This document shows, one piece after another, positions 17,606-25,933 of a stretch of 64,000 bases of DNA (position 1 is the first letter of the stretch; the number at the start of each line of letters is the position of its first letter). The position numbers were made by a program, and so were the translations under genes. This stretch comes from Sphingomonas sp. JC676 (GTDB lineage: Bacteria; Pseudomonadota; Alphaproteobacteria; Sphingomonadales; Sphingomonadaceae), in contig NZ_JACTGR010000005.1 in assembly GCF_014489075.1 (NCBI RefSeq), positions 124,001 to 188,000 on the forward strand, written 5' to 3'. Under the pieces are notes generated by a model. The model had not been told where the DNA came from and searched no databases. It saw only the letters and a list, made by a program, of their open reading frames with translations.

Positions 17606-18577
17606 ATGACTCTCCCTCCTCCTCCCGAATGGGCACCGCATAGCGCCGTCTGGATCGGCTTTCCGAGCCACCGCGATCTGTGGGTCGAAGACCTGGAACA
17701 GGCCCAGACCGAGGTCGCCGCCTTTGTCCGCGCCGTCCATGCCGAGGGACGCGGCGAACAGGTGATCCTGGTCGCCGCCGACGAGGAGGCCGTCAAGGCG
17801 GCCGAAGTGCTGGTCGGCCCGGCGGCGCGGGTGGTGCGCGAACTGTTCGGCGACATCTGGCTGCGCGACACCGGTGCGATCCTCTCGGGCGACGGCGTCG
17901 CGCAGGATTTCGCGTTCAACGGCTGGGGCGCCAAGTACGACCTCGAAGGTGACGACGATATCGGCCTGCGCCTCGCGCGGCGCGAGCATCTCCAGGTCGT
18001 GCGCCACGGCTGGATCCTCGAAGGCGGCGCGATCGACGGCGACGGCACGGGTCTCGCCGTCACGACCGAGCAGTGTCTGCTCAACCAGAACCGCAACCCC
18101 GGGCTGAGCAAGGCCGAGGTCGAGGCGCGTCTCGCCGCCGATCTAGGCTATACGCGCGTGCTGTGGCTCGGCGACGGGCTGGTCAACGACCATACCGACG
18201 GCCATGTCGACAATCTCGCGCGCTTCATCGGCGAGAACCGGCTGCTGATCCCCGAGGCGACCGACAACGATCCGAACTGGCGAGTCTATCAGGATGCCGC
18301 GCTGCGCGCGCAAGCGTTCGGCGTCGAAGTCGTCCGCTTCCCCTCGCCCGGCCGCGTGATCGCCGACGAGGAGGTCATCCCGGCGAGCTATATGAACTTC
18401 TATATCGGCAATGCCGCAGTGGTCGTCCCGCTCTATGGCCAGGCCAACGACGATGCCGCGGTCGCCGCGCTGAAAGAGCTATTTCCGGATCGCAATATTG
18501 TAGGCCAGCGCGCCGATCATATCTTGACCGGCGGCGGGAGTTTCCACTGCATCTCGCAGCAAATTCCGCGCTTCTGA
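17606..18577 (+). CDS. aguA: Agmatine deiminase
   Basis: Hydrolyses agmatine to N-carbamoylputrescine and ammonia, the first step of putrescine synthesis from arginine. The 323-residue pentein-fold product has the family segments ELFGDIWLRDTGAI, VNDHTDGHVDN and the catalytic cysteine C315 in GGGSFHCISQQIP. The next gene encodes the partner amidase and begins eight bases after the stop, so the two steps are encoded together. Confidence 0.95.
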   Translation: MTLPPPPEWAPHSAVWIGFPSHRDLWVEDLEQAQTEVAAFVRAVHAEGRGEQVILVAADEEAVKAAEVLVGPAARVVRELFGDIWLRDTGAILSGDGVAQDFAFNGWGAKYDLEGDDDIGLRLARREHLQVVRHGWILEGGAIDGDGTGLAVTTEQCLLNQNRNPGLSKAEVEARLAADLGYTRVLWLGDGLVNDHTDGHVDNLARFIGENRLLIPEATDNDPNWRVYQDAALRAQAFGVEVVRFPSPGRVIADEEVIPASYMNFYIGNAAVVVPLYGQANDDAAVAALKELFPDRNIVGQRADHILTGGGSFHCISQQIPRF

Positions 18578-18585
18578 GGAACGAG

Positions 18586-19446
18586 ATGACCGAGATCACC
18601 GTCGGCGCGCTGCAGCTCGCCTTTTCCAACGATATCGACGCGAACATCGCGCGCGTGTCCGAGATGGTCCGGGAGGCCGCGGCCAGGGGCGCGCAGGTCG
18701 TGCTGCCGCCCGAGCTGTTCGAGGGCGAGTATTTCTGCCGCGTCGAGGACGAGGGCCTGTTCGCCAATGCCAAGCCGACGGGCGAGCACAAGGCGGTGCT
18801 GGCGATGCAGAAGCTCGCCGCCGAGCTCAGGATCCACATCCCGACCAGTTTCTTCGAGGCCGACGGCCCGCACTATTACAACAGCCTCGCGATGATCGGT
18901 CCGGACGGCAAGGTCGCGGGCGTCTATCGCAAGAGCCACATCCCCGACGGCCCCGGTTACGAAGAGAAATTCTATTTCCGCCCCGGCAATACCGGCTTCA
19001 AGGTGTGGGACGGCCCCGAAGCGGCCGGGCGCGCGAAGCTCGGCGTCGGCGTATGCTGGGACCAATGGTATCCCGAGACCGCCCGCGCGATGATGCTGAT
19101 GGGCGCGGAAGTGCTGTTCTACCCCACCGCGATCGGCAGCGAGCCGCATGACGACAGCCTCGACACCGCCCGTTTGTGGCGCCGCGCGATGGTCGGCCAC
19201 GCCGTCTCCAACGTCGTGCCCGTCGTCGCCGCCAACCGCGTCGGCACCGAGCACGGCCAGACCTTCTATGGCACCAGCTTCATCACCGACGAGCGCGGCG
19301 ATATCCTGGCCGAGCTGGACCGCGAGGAGGAAGGCGTGATCACCGCGACGCTCGATCTCGATCGGGTCAAGCGCCACCGCGCCGCGTTCGGCTTCTTCCG
19401 CGACCGACGGCCGGAACTGTACGGAAGGCTGGTTCAGGACATCTAG
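18586..19446 (+). CDS. aguB: N-carbamoylputrescine amidase
   Basis: Nitrilase-superfamily enzyme that hydrolyses N-carbamoylputrescine to putrescine, CO2 and ammonia. The 286-residue product has the full Glu-Lys-Cys triad: E43 in LPPELFEG, K116 in YRKSHIPDG and C157 in GVCWDQWYPE. ATG 18586 has GAGGAA upstream; the long open frame before it lies in aguA in another register. It sits between aguA and a sulfite-oxidase-fold gene. Confidence 0.95.
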   Translation: MTEITVGALQLAFSNDIDANIARVSEMVREAAARGAQVVLPPELFEGEYFCRVEDEGLFANAKPTGEHKAVLAMQKLAAELRIHIPTSFFEADGPHYYNSLAMIGPDGKVAGVYRKSHIPDGPGYEEKFYFRPGNTGFKVWDGPEAAGRAKLGVGVCWDQWYPETARAMMLMGAEVLFYPTAIGSEPHDDSLDTARLWRRAMVGHAVSNVVPVVAANRVGTEHGQTFYGTSFITDERGDILAELDREEEGVITATLDLDRVKRHRAAFGFFRDRRPELYGRLVQDI

Positions 19447-19457
19447 GAGGCCCGGTC

Positions 19458-20111
19458 ATGGACGACGAACTCCCCGACGCGAGCAAGCTTACCAAGTCGA
19501 AGCAGCGCTGGGCGAGCGAGGGCAAGTTCCTCACCGGCCATGTCTCGCGCCCCGAATCCGAGCGCCTGCCGCCCGGCCAGCACCTCGTTCGCGACTGGCC
19601 GATCCTCGATCTCGGCAAGCAGCCCGATATCGCGCGCGAGCGCTGGCGGCTGGAGATCAAGGGGATGGTCGACAGGCCTGTGGCGCTCGACTGGGCCGCG
19701 TTCATGGCGCTCCCCCAGACTCGGCTGTCAAGCGACATCCACTGCGTCACCACCTGGTCGCGCTACGACAATGACTGGCAGGGCGTGCTGACCCGCGACC
19801 TGCTCGAGCATGTCCAGCCGCGCGACGAGGCCGGGTTCGTCATGCTCCACGGCTATGACGGCTACACCACCAACGTGCCGCTTGCCGATTTCGCCACGCC
19901 TGACGCGATGCTGGTGCATGGCTGGCAAGGCAAGCCACTGGCGCGCGCGCACGGCGGACCGGTGCGCGTGGTGATCCCGCACCTCTATTTCTGGAAGAGC
20001 GCCAAATGGGTGCGCGGGATCGAGTTGATCGGTGCCGACAAGCCCGGCTTCTGGGAGGTCAACGGCTATCACATGCGCGGCGACCCCTGGGCGGAGGAGC
20101 GCTACAGCTAG
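19458..20111 (+). CDS. Cytoplasmic sulfite-oxidase-fold molybdopterin protein
   Basis: A 217-residue protein of the oxidoreductase molybdopterin-binding family, with the Mo-coordinating cysteine C96 in SDIHCVTTWSR, the VPLADF segment and HGGPVRVVIPHLYFWKSAKWV. It lacks a twin-arginine or other signal peptide, unlike MsrP/YedY, so it should stay in the cytoplasm. It begins 11 bases after aguB behind AGGAGG, which suggests co-transcription. Related stand-alone genes are usually annotated sulfite oxidase-like; the substrate is unknown. Confidence 0.85.
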   Translation: MDDELPDASKLTKSKQRWASEGKFLTGHVSRPESERLPPGQHLVRDWPILDLGKQPDIARERWRLEIKGMVDRPVALDWAAFMALPQTRLSSDIHCVTTWSRYDNDWQGVLTRDLLEHVQPRDEAGFVMLHGYDGYTTNVPLADFATPDAMLVHGWQGKPLARAHGGPVRVVIPHLYFWKSAKWVRGIELIGADKPGFWEVNGYHMRGDPWAEERYS

Positions 20112-20123
20112 AAGCGCCCAGCC

Positions 20124-20402
20124 TCAGCGCTGCTCGCGGCCGACATTCTCGCGGATCATCACCGGCTTGTCGCAGCCATTCTCGCGCCGAAGCACCGGAT
20201 GATATTGGTTGGCGAGCGGCTCCTGCGCGAGGGTCCGCGGGCGCACCGCCTTGGCCGGCGCGCCGGGCTTGCCAGCATATTGCGTCTTGGCGTCCTGGCA
20301 TTGCGCGACGGGAGCCTGGGCCTCGGGTGTCGGGTTCTCTTCGCCGTCACGCGCCATGGCGGTTGCGGGCAGAAGAGCGAGAGCGAGCACAAGAATACGC
20401 AT
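20124..20402 (-). CDS. Small secreted protein
   Basis: A 92-residue protein with a signal peptide ending ATAMARD, then a Pro/Ala-rich linker and two cysteines (QCQDAK and NGCDKPVM). The start at 20402 follows AAGGGGA. It converges on the sulfite-oxidase-fold gene. I do not recognise a family; composition and size resemble other small periplasmic proteins in this window (compare 11039-11305). Confidence 0.6.
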   Translation of the reverse strand: MRILVLALALLPATAMARDGEENPTPEAQAPVAQCQDAKTQYAGKPGAPAKAVRPRTLAQEPLANQYHPVLRRENGCDKPVMIRENVGREQR

Positions 20403-20462
20403 GAGCAGTCCCCTTCACATGTCCGGCGAGCATAGCAGGTCGACGCGCCGTGCGCGACTGTG

Positions 20463-21077
20463 TCAGCGCGGAAGATTGGGCCGCAATTCCAACGCCCGGG
20501 CGAACACCGCTTCGAACATGTCGGGCGTCAGCCGGCCGGTATTCTGGTTGTAGCGCGAGCAGTGATAGCTATCGATCAGCAGCTGGCCGTTCGGCATGCG
20601 ATGCGCGGCGAGGTGTGCGAAGCGCGCCTTGGGTAGCTTGCCGCCCATCACCTTGACCGCCGACTGGTGCGCGATCTGGCCGAGCGCGATCACCACCGGC
20701 GCCGTGAGCTGGGGTCCAAGAAAATCGCGGCAGGCATGGATCTCGGCGGGGACCGGCTTGTTGCCGGGCGGCAGGCAGCGCACCGCATTGAGGATCACCA
20801 CGCCGTCCGGCTCGCCGTTCCGGGCCAGCCCGAACTTCTCCAGCGTCGCGAACAGCAGATCGCCCGAGGCGTCGCCGGTAAAGGCGCGCCCGGTGCGGTT
20901 GGCGCCATGCCTGCCGGGGGCGAGGCCGACGACGGCCAGCCACGCGTCCGGATCGCCCAGCGCGGGAACCGGCGCGTTCCACCAATCGGGCTGCTCGGCG
21001 CGCAGTGACTCGCGCACCGCGACGAGGCGGGGGCAGCGCGGGCAATCGCGATGGGGCTCGGGGCTTGGCGCACGCAT
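20463..21077 (-). CDS. Uracil-DNA glycosylase family 5 (UdgB type)
   Basis: Removes uracil and related deaminated bases from DNA. The 204-residue product has the UdgB motif GLAPGRHGANRTGRAFTGD, the C-terminal HCSRYNQNTGRLT segment, and four cysteines (C12, C15, C101, C116) placed as for the 4Fe-4S cluster of families 4 and 5. The start chosen is ATG 21077; a TTG at 21113 is in frame but would overlap the divergent folK start. The ribosome site is weak in either case. Confidence 0.9.
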   Translation of the reverse strand: MRAPSPEPHRDCPRCPRLVAVRESLRAEQPDWWNAPVPALGDPDAWLAVVGLAPGRHGANRTGRAFTGDASGDLLFATLEKFGLARNGEPDGVVILNAVRCLPPGNKPVPAEIHACRDFLGPQLTAPVVIALGQIAHQSAVKVMGGKLPKARFAHLAAHRMPNGQLLIDSYHCSRYNQNTGRLTPDMFEAVFARALELRPNLPR

Positions 21078-21100
21078 GGCGGCGGGATAGGCCGCGAAGT

Positions 21101-21577
21101 GTGACGAGAACAAGCTATGCGATCGCGATCGGATCGAATCGCCGGGGACGCCATGGCGGTCCCGAGCGCGAAGTCACCGCGGCGATCGCGGCGCTGGGCA
21201 ATGTTTCCGCACAATCGCGCATCATCCATACGCCGCCGCTCGGCCCCTCCAACCGCCGCTTCGCCAATGCCGTCGTGACGCTGGCGAGCGACGAGCAACC
21301 GCCTGCATTGCTCCGGCGATTGAAGGCGATCGAACGCGATTTCGGGCGGCGGCGCGGGCGCATCTGGGGTGCGCGGGTGATCGACCTCGACATCATCCTG
21401 TGGTCGGGCGGTGCCTGGGGGGACAACCACCTCATCGTGCCCCATCCCCGCTTCCGCGAACGCGATTTCGTGCTCATGCCACTCCTCCAGGTCGCGCCCA
21501 GCTGGCGCGATCCGATGAGCGGGCTTAGCGTGCGCCAACTCGCGGCAAGGCTGAGGAGAAAGACATGCACGCGCTGA
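21101..21577 (+). CDS. folK: 2-amino-4-hydroxy-6-hydroxymethyldihydropteridine pyrophosphokinase
   Basis: Transfers pyrophosphate from ATP to the pterin alcohol in folate synthesis. The 158-residue product has the N-terminal AIAIGSNRRGRHG, the PSNRRFANAV strand and the signature RIWGARVIDLDIILW. GTG 21101 is preferred because it puts the AIGSN strand at the N-terminus. It is divergent from udgB with 23 bases between starts, and its end overlaps the next gene by 13 bases. Confidence 0.93.
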   Translation: MTRTSYAIAIGSNRRGRHGGPEREVTAAIAALGNVSAQSRIIHTPPLGPSNRRFANAVVTLASDEQPPALLRRLKAIERDFGRRRGRIWGARVIDLDIILWSGGAWGDNHLIVPHPRFRERDFVLMPLLQVAPSWRDPMSGLSVRQLAARLRRKTCTR

Positions 21578-21981
21578 TCGCATTGATGCTGGCCACCACC
21601 GCGCCCGACGACAATTTGGTCGCCTTTGCCGACGCGTTCGACCGCGCCCAGCTGACCCAGGACCGCGCCGCGATGGAGCGGATGATCGCCGACGACCTGG
21701 TCTTCATCGACGGATCGGGCAGGCGGCAGGGCAAGAAGGAATTCATCGAGGGCTGGATGACGCCGGGTGACCGTTATGACCCGCTGGTGCTGGTCGATCG
21801 GGTGATCGTCCCGCTCGGGCCCGATGCCGGGGTGGTCAATGCCGAGACCAACCTGACCGGCATCAGCGGCGGCAAGCGCTTCGCCAGCCATTTCCGCTAT
21901 GCCGACAGCTTCCGCCGCATTGGCGGCAAGTGGCAAGTGGCGCATATCCAGGTGACTCGCGTGGCTGCGAGCCAGCCATAG
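21565..21981 (+). CDS. NTF2-like (DUF4440-type) protein, probably exported
   Basis: A 138-residue protein of the SnoaL/NTF2-like fold, with FADAFDRAQLTQDRAAMERMIADDLVFIDGSGRRQGKKEF and a C-terminal FRRIGGKWQVAHIQVTRV strand pair, as in DUF4440 proteins. The first residues (MHALIALMLATTA) could be a short signal peptide. It overlaps folK by 13 bases, so translation is probably coupled. The family binds small molecules or acts as an isomerase-like enzyme; no specific role can be given. Confidence 0.78.
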   Translation: MHALIALMLATTAPDDNLVAFADAFDRAQLTQDRAAMERMIADDLVFIDGSGRRQGKKEFIEGWMTPGDRYDPLVLVDRVIVPLGPDAGVVNAETNLTGISGGKRFASHFRYADSFRRIGGKWQVAHIQVTRVAASQP

Positions 21982-22022
21982 TTGACCCGCCGGACCCCCG
22001 CCCCTAGGTGAGCCCGCGGTGT

Positions 22023-22098
22023 GGGTCCGTAGCTCAGTCGGTAGAGCAAGCGACTTTTAATCGAGAGGTCCCGGGTTCGAGCCCCGGCGGACCCACCA
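22023..22098 (+). tRNA. tRNA-Lys (anticodon TTT)
   Basis: A complete 76-base cloverleaf with the CCA encoded. Acceptor arms GGGTCCG/CGGACCC pair perfectly, the D arm is GCTC...GAGC, the anticodon loop CTTTTAA gives TTT, and the T arm is CCGGG-TTCGAGC-CCCGG. The island of surface-glycan genes and a truncated autotransporter begin shortly downstream, a common setting for insertion, but I could not find a duplicated tRNA 3' end. Confidence 0.97.
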
Positions 22099-22445
22099 TT
22101 TCTCTGTGAGGCCGCATTATAACTGCGCCTCAGGCGCATAAACCTGCTCCTCGCTTCTAGGCTAACCGGTGTGGCCGCTAACGACCAAAAGCGGACGTCA
22201 TATGGATCGCCGCCAACGGCGTGTTTTGGCCCGGAAAGAGGCAGTCGGTTTTTGGGCGAGCAATCCGAAAACCGGACGTACTTTTCGTAAAACCCAACCG
22301 CGACGATTTGAGCGCAGATCGCCCACACGGTCGGCCGTCGGAACTAGAGAAAATGCGATACCGTCGATAACAGCCGGTTACCGCAGGCAGAGCTTGAGGA
22401 GTCCAATGTACCGGTCGAGCTCGAATCAGGCGCGACCTCATCGTA
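22099..22445. other. Gene-poor spacer between tRNA-Lys and the glycan island
   Basis: About 347 bases with lower GC than the rest and no supported gene. The open frame on the minus strand across it and the tRNA is a spurious antisense reading. No direct repeat of the tRNA 3' end, integrase fragment or insertion-sequence end was seen. Two similar short elements, AAGCGGACGT and AACCGGACGT, may be chance or a decayed repeat. Confidence 0.45.
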
Positions 22446-23363
22446 CTACCTCCTGCGATGCCCCAAGACGCGAATGACTGTTCGCGCGGTAGGGTCTCTA
22501 GAACCCTTGCCCAGCGACAGCCGCAGCGTCGCCGACCTGCTGCCCTCGCCGAACTGCCCGGTCAGATCCGCGCCGAGGGTCCAGCCGCCGGTCTCGAGTC
22601 CGATGCCGAGTGCTGGCGACAACGAATCGCGCAGCCAGCCGGTGTCGCCGATGCGATAGGCGAACCCGGCGAGGTCGGCATAGTCGAGGAACTGACTGCT
22701 GCCATTCTCGAACTCGTGCCGCCATTCGAACCGCGCGCGCGGCTTGAGGATGCCGGCGCTCGTATCGATGCGGAGCGAACCGCGGAAGCCGATCACGCTT
22801 GAGAAGGACGTCAGGTCGCGCTCGCTGAACTTGAGGTTGTAAAGCCCAGCGCCGCTCTCGCTGAATGCATGCAGCGTCGCCGCGATATATTCGGCCCGCG
22901 CATAGGCCGAGAACACGCTCTTCTCGCCATCATGGTCCACGCCCAGTGACAGCGAGCCGAAGCGCATCATTCCGTCGCGGCTGCCCGTTGCCAGCTGGCT
23001 GTTGACCGCGATGCGACGGGTGGAGAAGTCGAGCCCGCCGACGCCGGCGACACCATCGATAAAGGTGCCGTCGAGCGGCCGCGCGCTACCATAGACCGCG
23101 CCGATCCAGCTGCGGCCGGTCAGGCGCGCTTGTTCGTCCTCGCCGATATTGGTGCGCTGGCCGCAATAGCCGCCGCCCAGGCCGAAGATCGCTCCGTCGC
23201 CGAGTTTGAGGTCCGCGCCGGCGCTGAGGCCGGAGGTGGTCATCGACAGGCGTGCCCGGCCGCTGGTCGCGTCGCAGATACCGACCTGGATCGCCCCGCC
23301 GCTCCAGATCGCGAGCGAGCCCTTGGCGCGGCCGCCTTCGTCGCCGACATCCATGTTATACAA
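22446..23363 (-). pseudogene. 5'-truncated autotransporter beta-barrel
   Basis: The 305-residue frame is an autotransporter translocator barrel: the start of the barrel (SLAIWSGGAIQVGICDATSG), GLSAGADLKLGDGAIFGLGGGY, and alternating strands to the end. It lacks a signal peptide and any passenger domain, and it begins only at a TTG without a ribosome site, so the gene has lost its 5' part. The barrel would normally end in a phenylalanine. Here the frame passes GKG and reads on for 20 residues, whereas a one-base shift would give GKGF followed directly by a stop, consistent with a late one-base deletion. Confidence 0.75.
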
Positions 23364-23393
23364 AGGTTAACCATAGTCGCCGAAAGTGTCGGC

Positions 23394-24236
23394 ATGGCTA
23401 TTCCCGCGCCCGCGACGATCTTAAGCCCCACTTGCCCGCTCCATGCGCGTGCTACCCGCATTCGGCGCCTGTCGCTTGAAATGGTGACGCGTGCGCGCGC
23501 CTCACATATCGGCAGCGCGCTCTCGATCGCCGATATTGTCGCCGCTTTGTACGGCGAGGTGATGCGGTTCAACCCTGCCAACTGGTCTTGGGCGGATCGC
23601 GACCGGCTGCTGCTGAGCAAGGGCCATGCATGCGTGGCCATCTATGCCGCGCTGGCGGATGCCGGGTTTTTCCCGGTCGAGCTACTTCAAGATTATGGCC
23701 GCGACGGATCTATGCTGATGCACCATATCAGCCACAAAGTGCCCGGGGTTGAATTCTCGACCGGTTCCCTTGGACATGGCCTGCCCTTCGGCACCGGCAA
23801 GGCACTGGCCGCCAAACGCCAGGGAAAGGATTGGCGCACCTTCGTCATCCTCGGGGACGGCGAGATGGCCGAGGGCAGCAATTGGGAAGCGATGATGTTC
23901 GCCGCGCATCATGGCCTCGATAATCTGGTCGGCATCGTGGATTACAACAAGCTGCAGAGCCTCACGACGGTCGCCAAGACACTGGGGCTGGAACCGCTGG
24001 CAGACAAGGTCGCGGCGTTCGGATGGGGCGTGCGCGAAGTCGATGGGCACGACCACCGTGCGATAGCCGACGCCTTGGCCCGAGGACCTTGGGAGAGTGG
24101 CAAGCCTTCAATGCTCATCGCGCACACGATCAAGGGCAAGGGCGTCTCCTTCATGGAAGACCAGGTCGCCTGGCATTACCGCAACCCCAGCGCCGACGAT
24201 CTCGCGCTGGCGCTGGGTGAACTCGCTGATGCGTAA
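23394..24236 (+). CDS. Transketolase, N-terminal (TPP-binding) subunit
   Basis: A 280-residue protein equal to the pyrophosphate-binding half of transketolase: RASHIGSALSIADIVAALYG, LLLSKGHACVAIYAALAD, GSLGHGLPFGTGKA and the thiamine diphosphate motif GDGEMAEGSNWEA...NKLQS. Split transketolases transfer two-carbon ketol units; those in glycan clusters often act on unusual sugars. The frame is open further upstream but ATG 23394 is the first start before the conserved part. It overlaps its C-terminal partner by eight bases and opens the glycan operon. Confidence 0.93.
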   Translation: MAIPAPATILSPTCPLHARATRIRRLSLEMVTRARASHIGSALSIADIVAALYGEVMRFNPANWSWADRDRLLLSKGHACVAIYAALADAGFFPVELLQDYGRDGSMLMHHISHKVPGVEFSTGSLGHGLPFGTGKALAAKRQGKDWRTFVILGDGEMAEGSNWEAMMFAAHHGLDNLVGIVDYNKLQSLTTVAKTLGLEPLADKVAAFGWGVREVDGHDHRAIADALARGPWESGKPSMLIAHTIKGKGVSFMEDQVAWHYRNPSADDLALALGELADA

Positions 24237-25095
24237 CGCATTTATCGAGGAACTCGTCGCGTTGGCTGCCGCGCACGACCATATCGCGCTGGTCGTCGGC
24301 GACCTCGGTTATGGCGTGATCGAGCCGTTCGCGGATCGCTTTCCCGATCGCTTCATCAATGCCGGCGTCGCCGAGCAGAACATGACCGGGCTGGCCGCGG
24401 GCATGGCTTCCGAGGGCTATCACGTCTTCACCTATTCGATCGCCAATTTCCCGACGTTCCGCTGCGCCGAGCAGATCCGCAACGATGTCGACTATCATGG
24501 TCTTCCCGTGACGATCGTCGCGGTGGGCGGGGGGCTGGCTTATGGTGCGCTCGGTTATTCGCACCACGCGGTGCAGGATTACGCGCTGATGCGCAGCATG
24601 CCCAGCATGACCATCGCAGCGCCCGGCGATCCGATGGAGGTGCGCGCGTGCATGCGATACCTCGTTGCCAATCCCGGCCCATCCTATCTCCGCATCGGCA
24701 AGGCAGGCGAGCCGGTCTATCACGACGCGCCTCCTGTGGTTGCCCCGGGCAAATGGGTCCGCGTTCGCGACGGAGAAGGGGATCGGGCGCTGCTTTCGAC
24801 CGGAGCGGCGCTGGGCGCGGCACTCGACCGGGCAGACGGCGCGCCGGTCTATTCGATGCCGCTCTGGGGCATGGCAAGCAAGGCGGGCCAGGCGGAGCAG
24901 GTCGCGCGTCATGCCAGGCTGGAAACGCTCGAGGATCATCTGCTTGATGGCGGCTTCGGCGCGTGGATGCTCGAGGCGACCGCGGGGCGCGGCGACCTGC
25001 CCAGCCGTATTGCGCCGATCGCGCTCGGCAGCACGGTCTGCGGCATGGTCGCGGGACAGGCCACGCTCAACCGGATGGGGGGTCTGACGATCTAG
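24229..25095 (+). CDS. Transketolase, C-terminal subunit
   Basis: A 288-residue protein equal to the pyrimidine-binding and C-terminal domains of transketolase: FINAGVAEQNMTGLAAGMASEG with the catalytic glutamate, GGGLAYGALGYSHHAVQDYALMRSMP, and a C-terminal nucleotide-like fold. It starts at ATG 24229 inside the end of the N-terminal subunit gene, so the two are made together and should form a heteromeric enzyme. A full-size housekeeping transketolase is expected elsewhere in the genome. A 60-base gap follows before rfbF. Confidence 0.92.
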   Translation: MRNAFIEELVALAAAHDHIALVVGDLGYGVIEPFADRFPDRFINAGVAEQNMTGLAAGMASEGYHVFTYSIANFPTFRCAEQIRNDVDYHGLPVTIVAVGGGLAYGALGYSHHAVQDYALMRSMPSMTIAAPGDPMEVRACMRYLVANPGPSYLRIGKAGEPVYHDAPPVVAPGKWVRVRDGEGDRALLSTGAALGAALDRADGAPVYSMPLWGMASKAGQAEQVARHARLETLEDHLLDGGFGAWMLEATAGRGDLPSRIAPIALGSTVCGMVAGQATLNRMGGLTI

Positions 25096-25155
25096 GGTGT
25101 GTACCCTGACCCGGCTTCACCGTTCATTTACCAAATTCGTTGAGAGATGGTCGCC

Positions 25156-25932
25156 ATGAAAGCAGTCATCCTTGCCGGCGGTCTCGGTACGCGCCTGTCA
25201 GAGGAAACCTCGCTGCGTCCCAAGCCCATGGTCGAGATCGGCGGCATGCCGATCCTGTGGCACATCATGAAGATCTACTCGCACTACGGCGTGACCGACT
25301 TCGTCATTTGCCTTGGCTACAAGGGCTATATGGTGAAGGAATATTTCGCCAATTACGCCCTCCACATGTCCGACGTGACTTTCGACATGCGCAAGGGCTC
25401 GATGGAAGTGCACCGTAACGATTGCGAAGACTGGCGGATCAGCCTGATCAATACCGGCGAAACCACGATGACGGGTGGCCGCCTCCGCCAGGCCCTGCCG
25501 CATATCGGCAATGACGACAGCTTCTGCCTGACCTATGGCGACGGCGTCAGCGACATCGACGTGGCCGCGACCATCGCCTTTCACAATTCGCACGGCAAGC
25601 GCGCGACCGTTACCGCGGTGCGCCCCAGCAGCCGCTTCGGTCAGCTCGATCTCGATGGCGACGACGTCCGTGCATTCGCCGAGAAGCCGGTCGATGAAGG
25701 CGGCTGGATCAATGGCGGCTTCTTCGTCCTGTCGCGCGACGTGGGCGACTATCTCGATCGGGACGATGGCTGCGTCTGGGAACGCGGTCCGCTGGAAAAG
25801 CTCGCCGCGGAAGGCGAGCTCAAATCCTATTTCCATGACGGATTCTGGCAGCCGATGGATACGTTGCGCGACCGGCAGATGCTGGAAGGCATGTGGGAAG
25901 CGAAGCAGGCGCCCTGGAAAGTCTGGCACTGA
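25156..25932 (+). CDS. rfbF: Glucose-1-phosphate cytidylyltransferase
   Basis: Makes CDP-glucose from CTP and glucose-1-phosphate, the entry step to CDP-3,6-dideoxyhexoses. The 258-residue product has the nucleotidyltransferase start MKAVILAGGLGTRLSEETSLRPKP, the metal-binding LTYGDGVSDID, and FAEKPVDEGGWINGGFFV. ATG 25147 is an in-frame alternative three codons upstream. Its stop is followed after one base by the GTG of rfbG. Confidence 0.95.
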   Translation: MKAVILAGGLGTRLSEETSLRPKPMVEIGGMPILWHIMKIYSHYGVTDFVICLGYKGYMVKEYFANYALHMSDVTFDMRKGSMEVHRNDCEDWRISLINTGETTMTGGRLRQALPHIGNDDSFCLTYGDGVSDIDVAATIAFHNSHGKRATVTAVRPSSRFGQLDLDGDDVRAFAEKPVDEGGWINGGFFVLSRDVGDYLDRDDGCVWERGPLEKLAAEGELKSYFHDGFWQPMDTLRDRQMLEGMWEAKQAPWKVWH

Positions 25933-25933
25933 A

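Noticed and set aside
21897..22328. 143-residue open frame on the minus strand across tRNA-Lys
   Set aside because: Its GARTRDLSIKSRLLYRLSYGP-like stretch is the well-known false translation of the antisense of a tRNA gene.
23394..25095. Housekeeping transketolase split by a frameshift
   Set aside because: The second part has its own start with an eight-base overlap, and two-subunit transketolases are a known form; both halves keep their conserved motifs.
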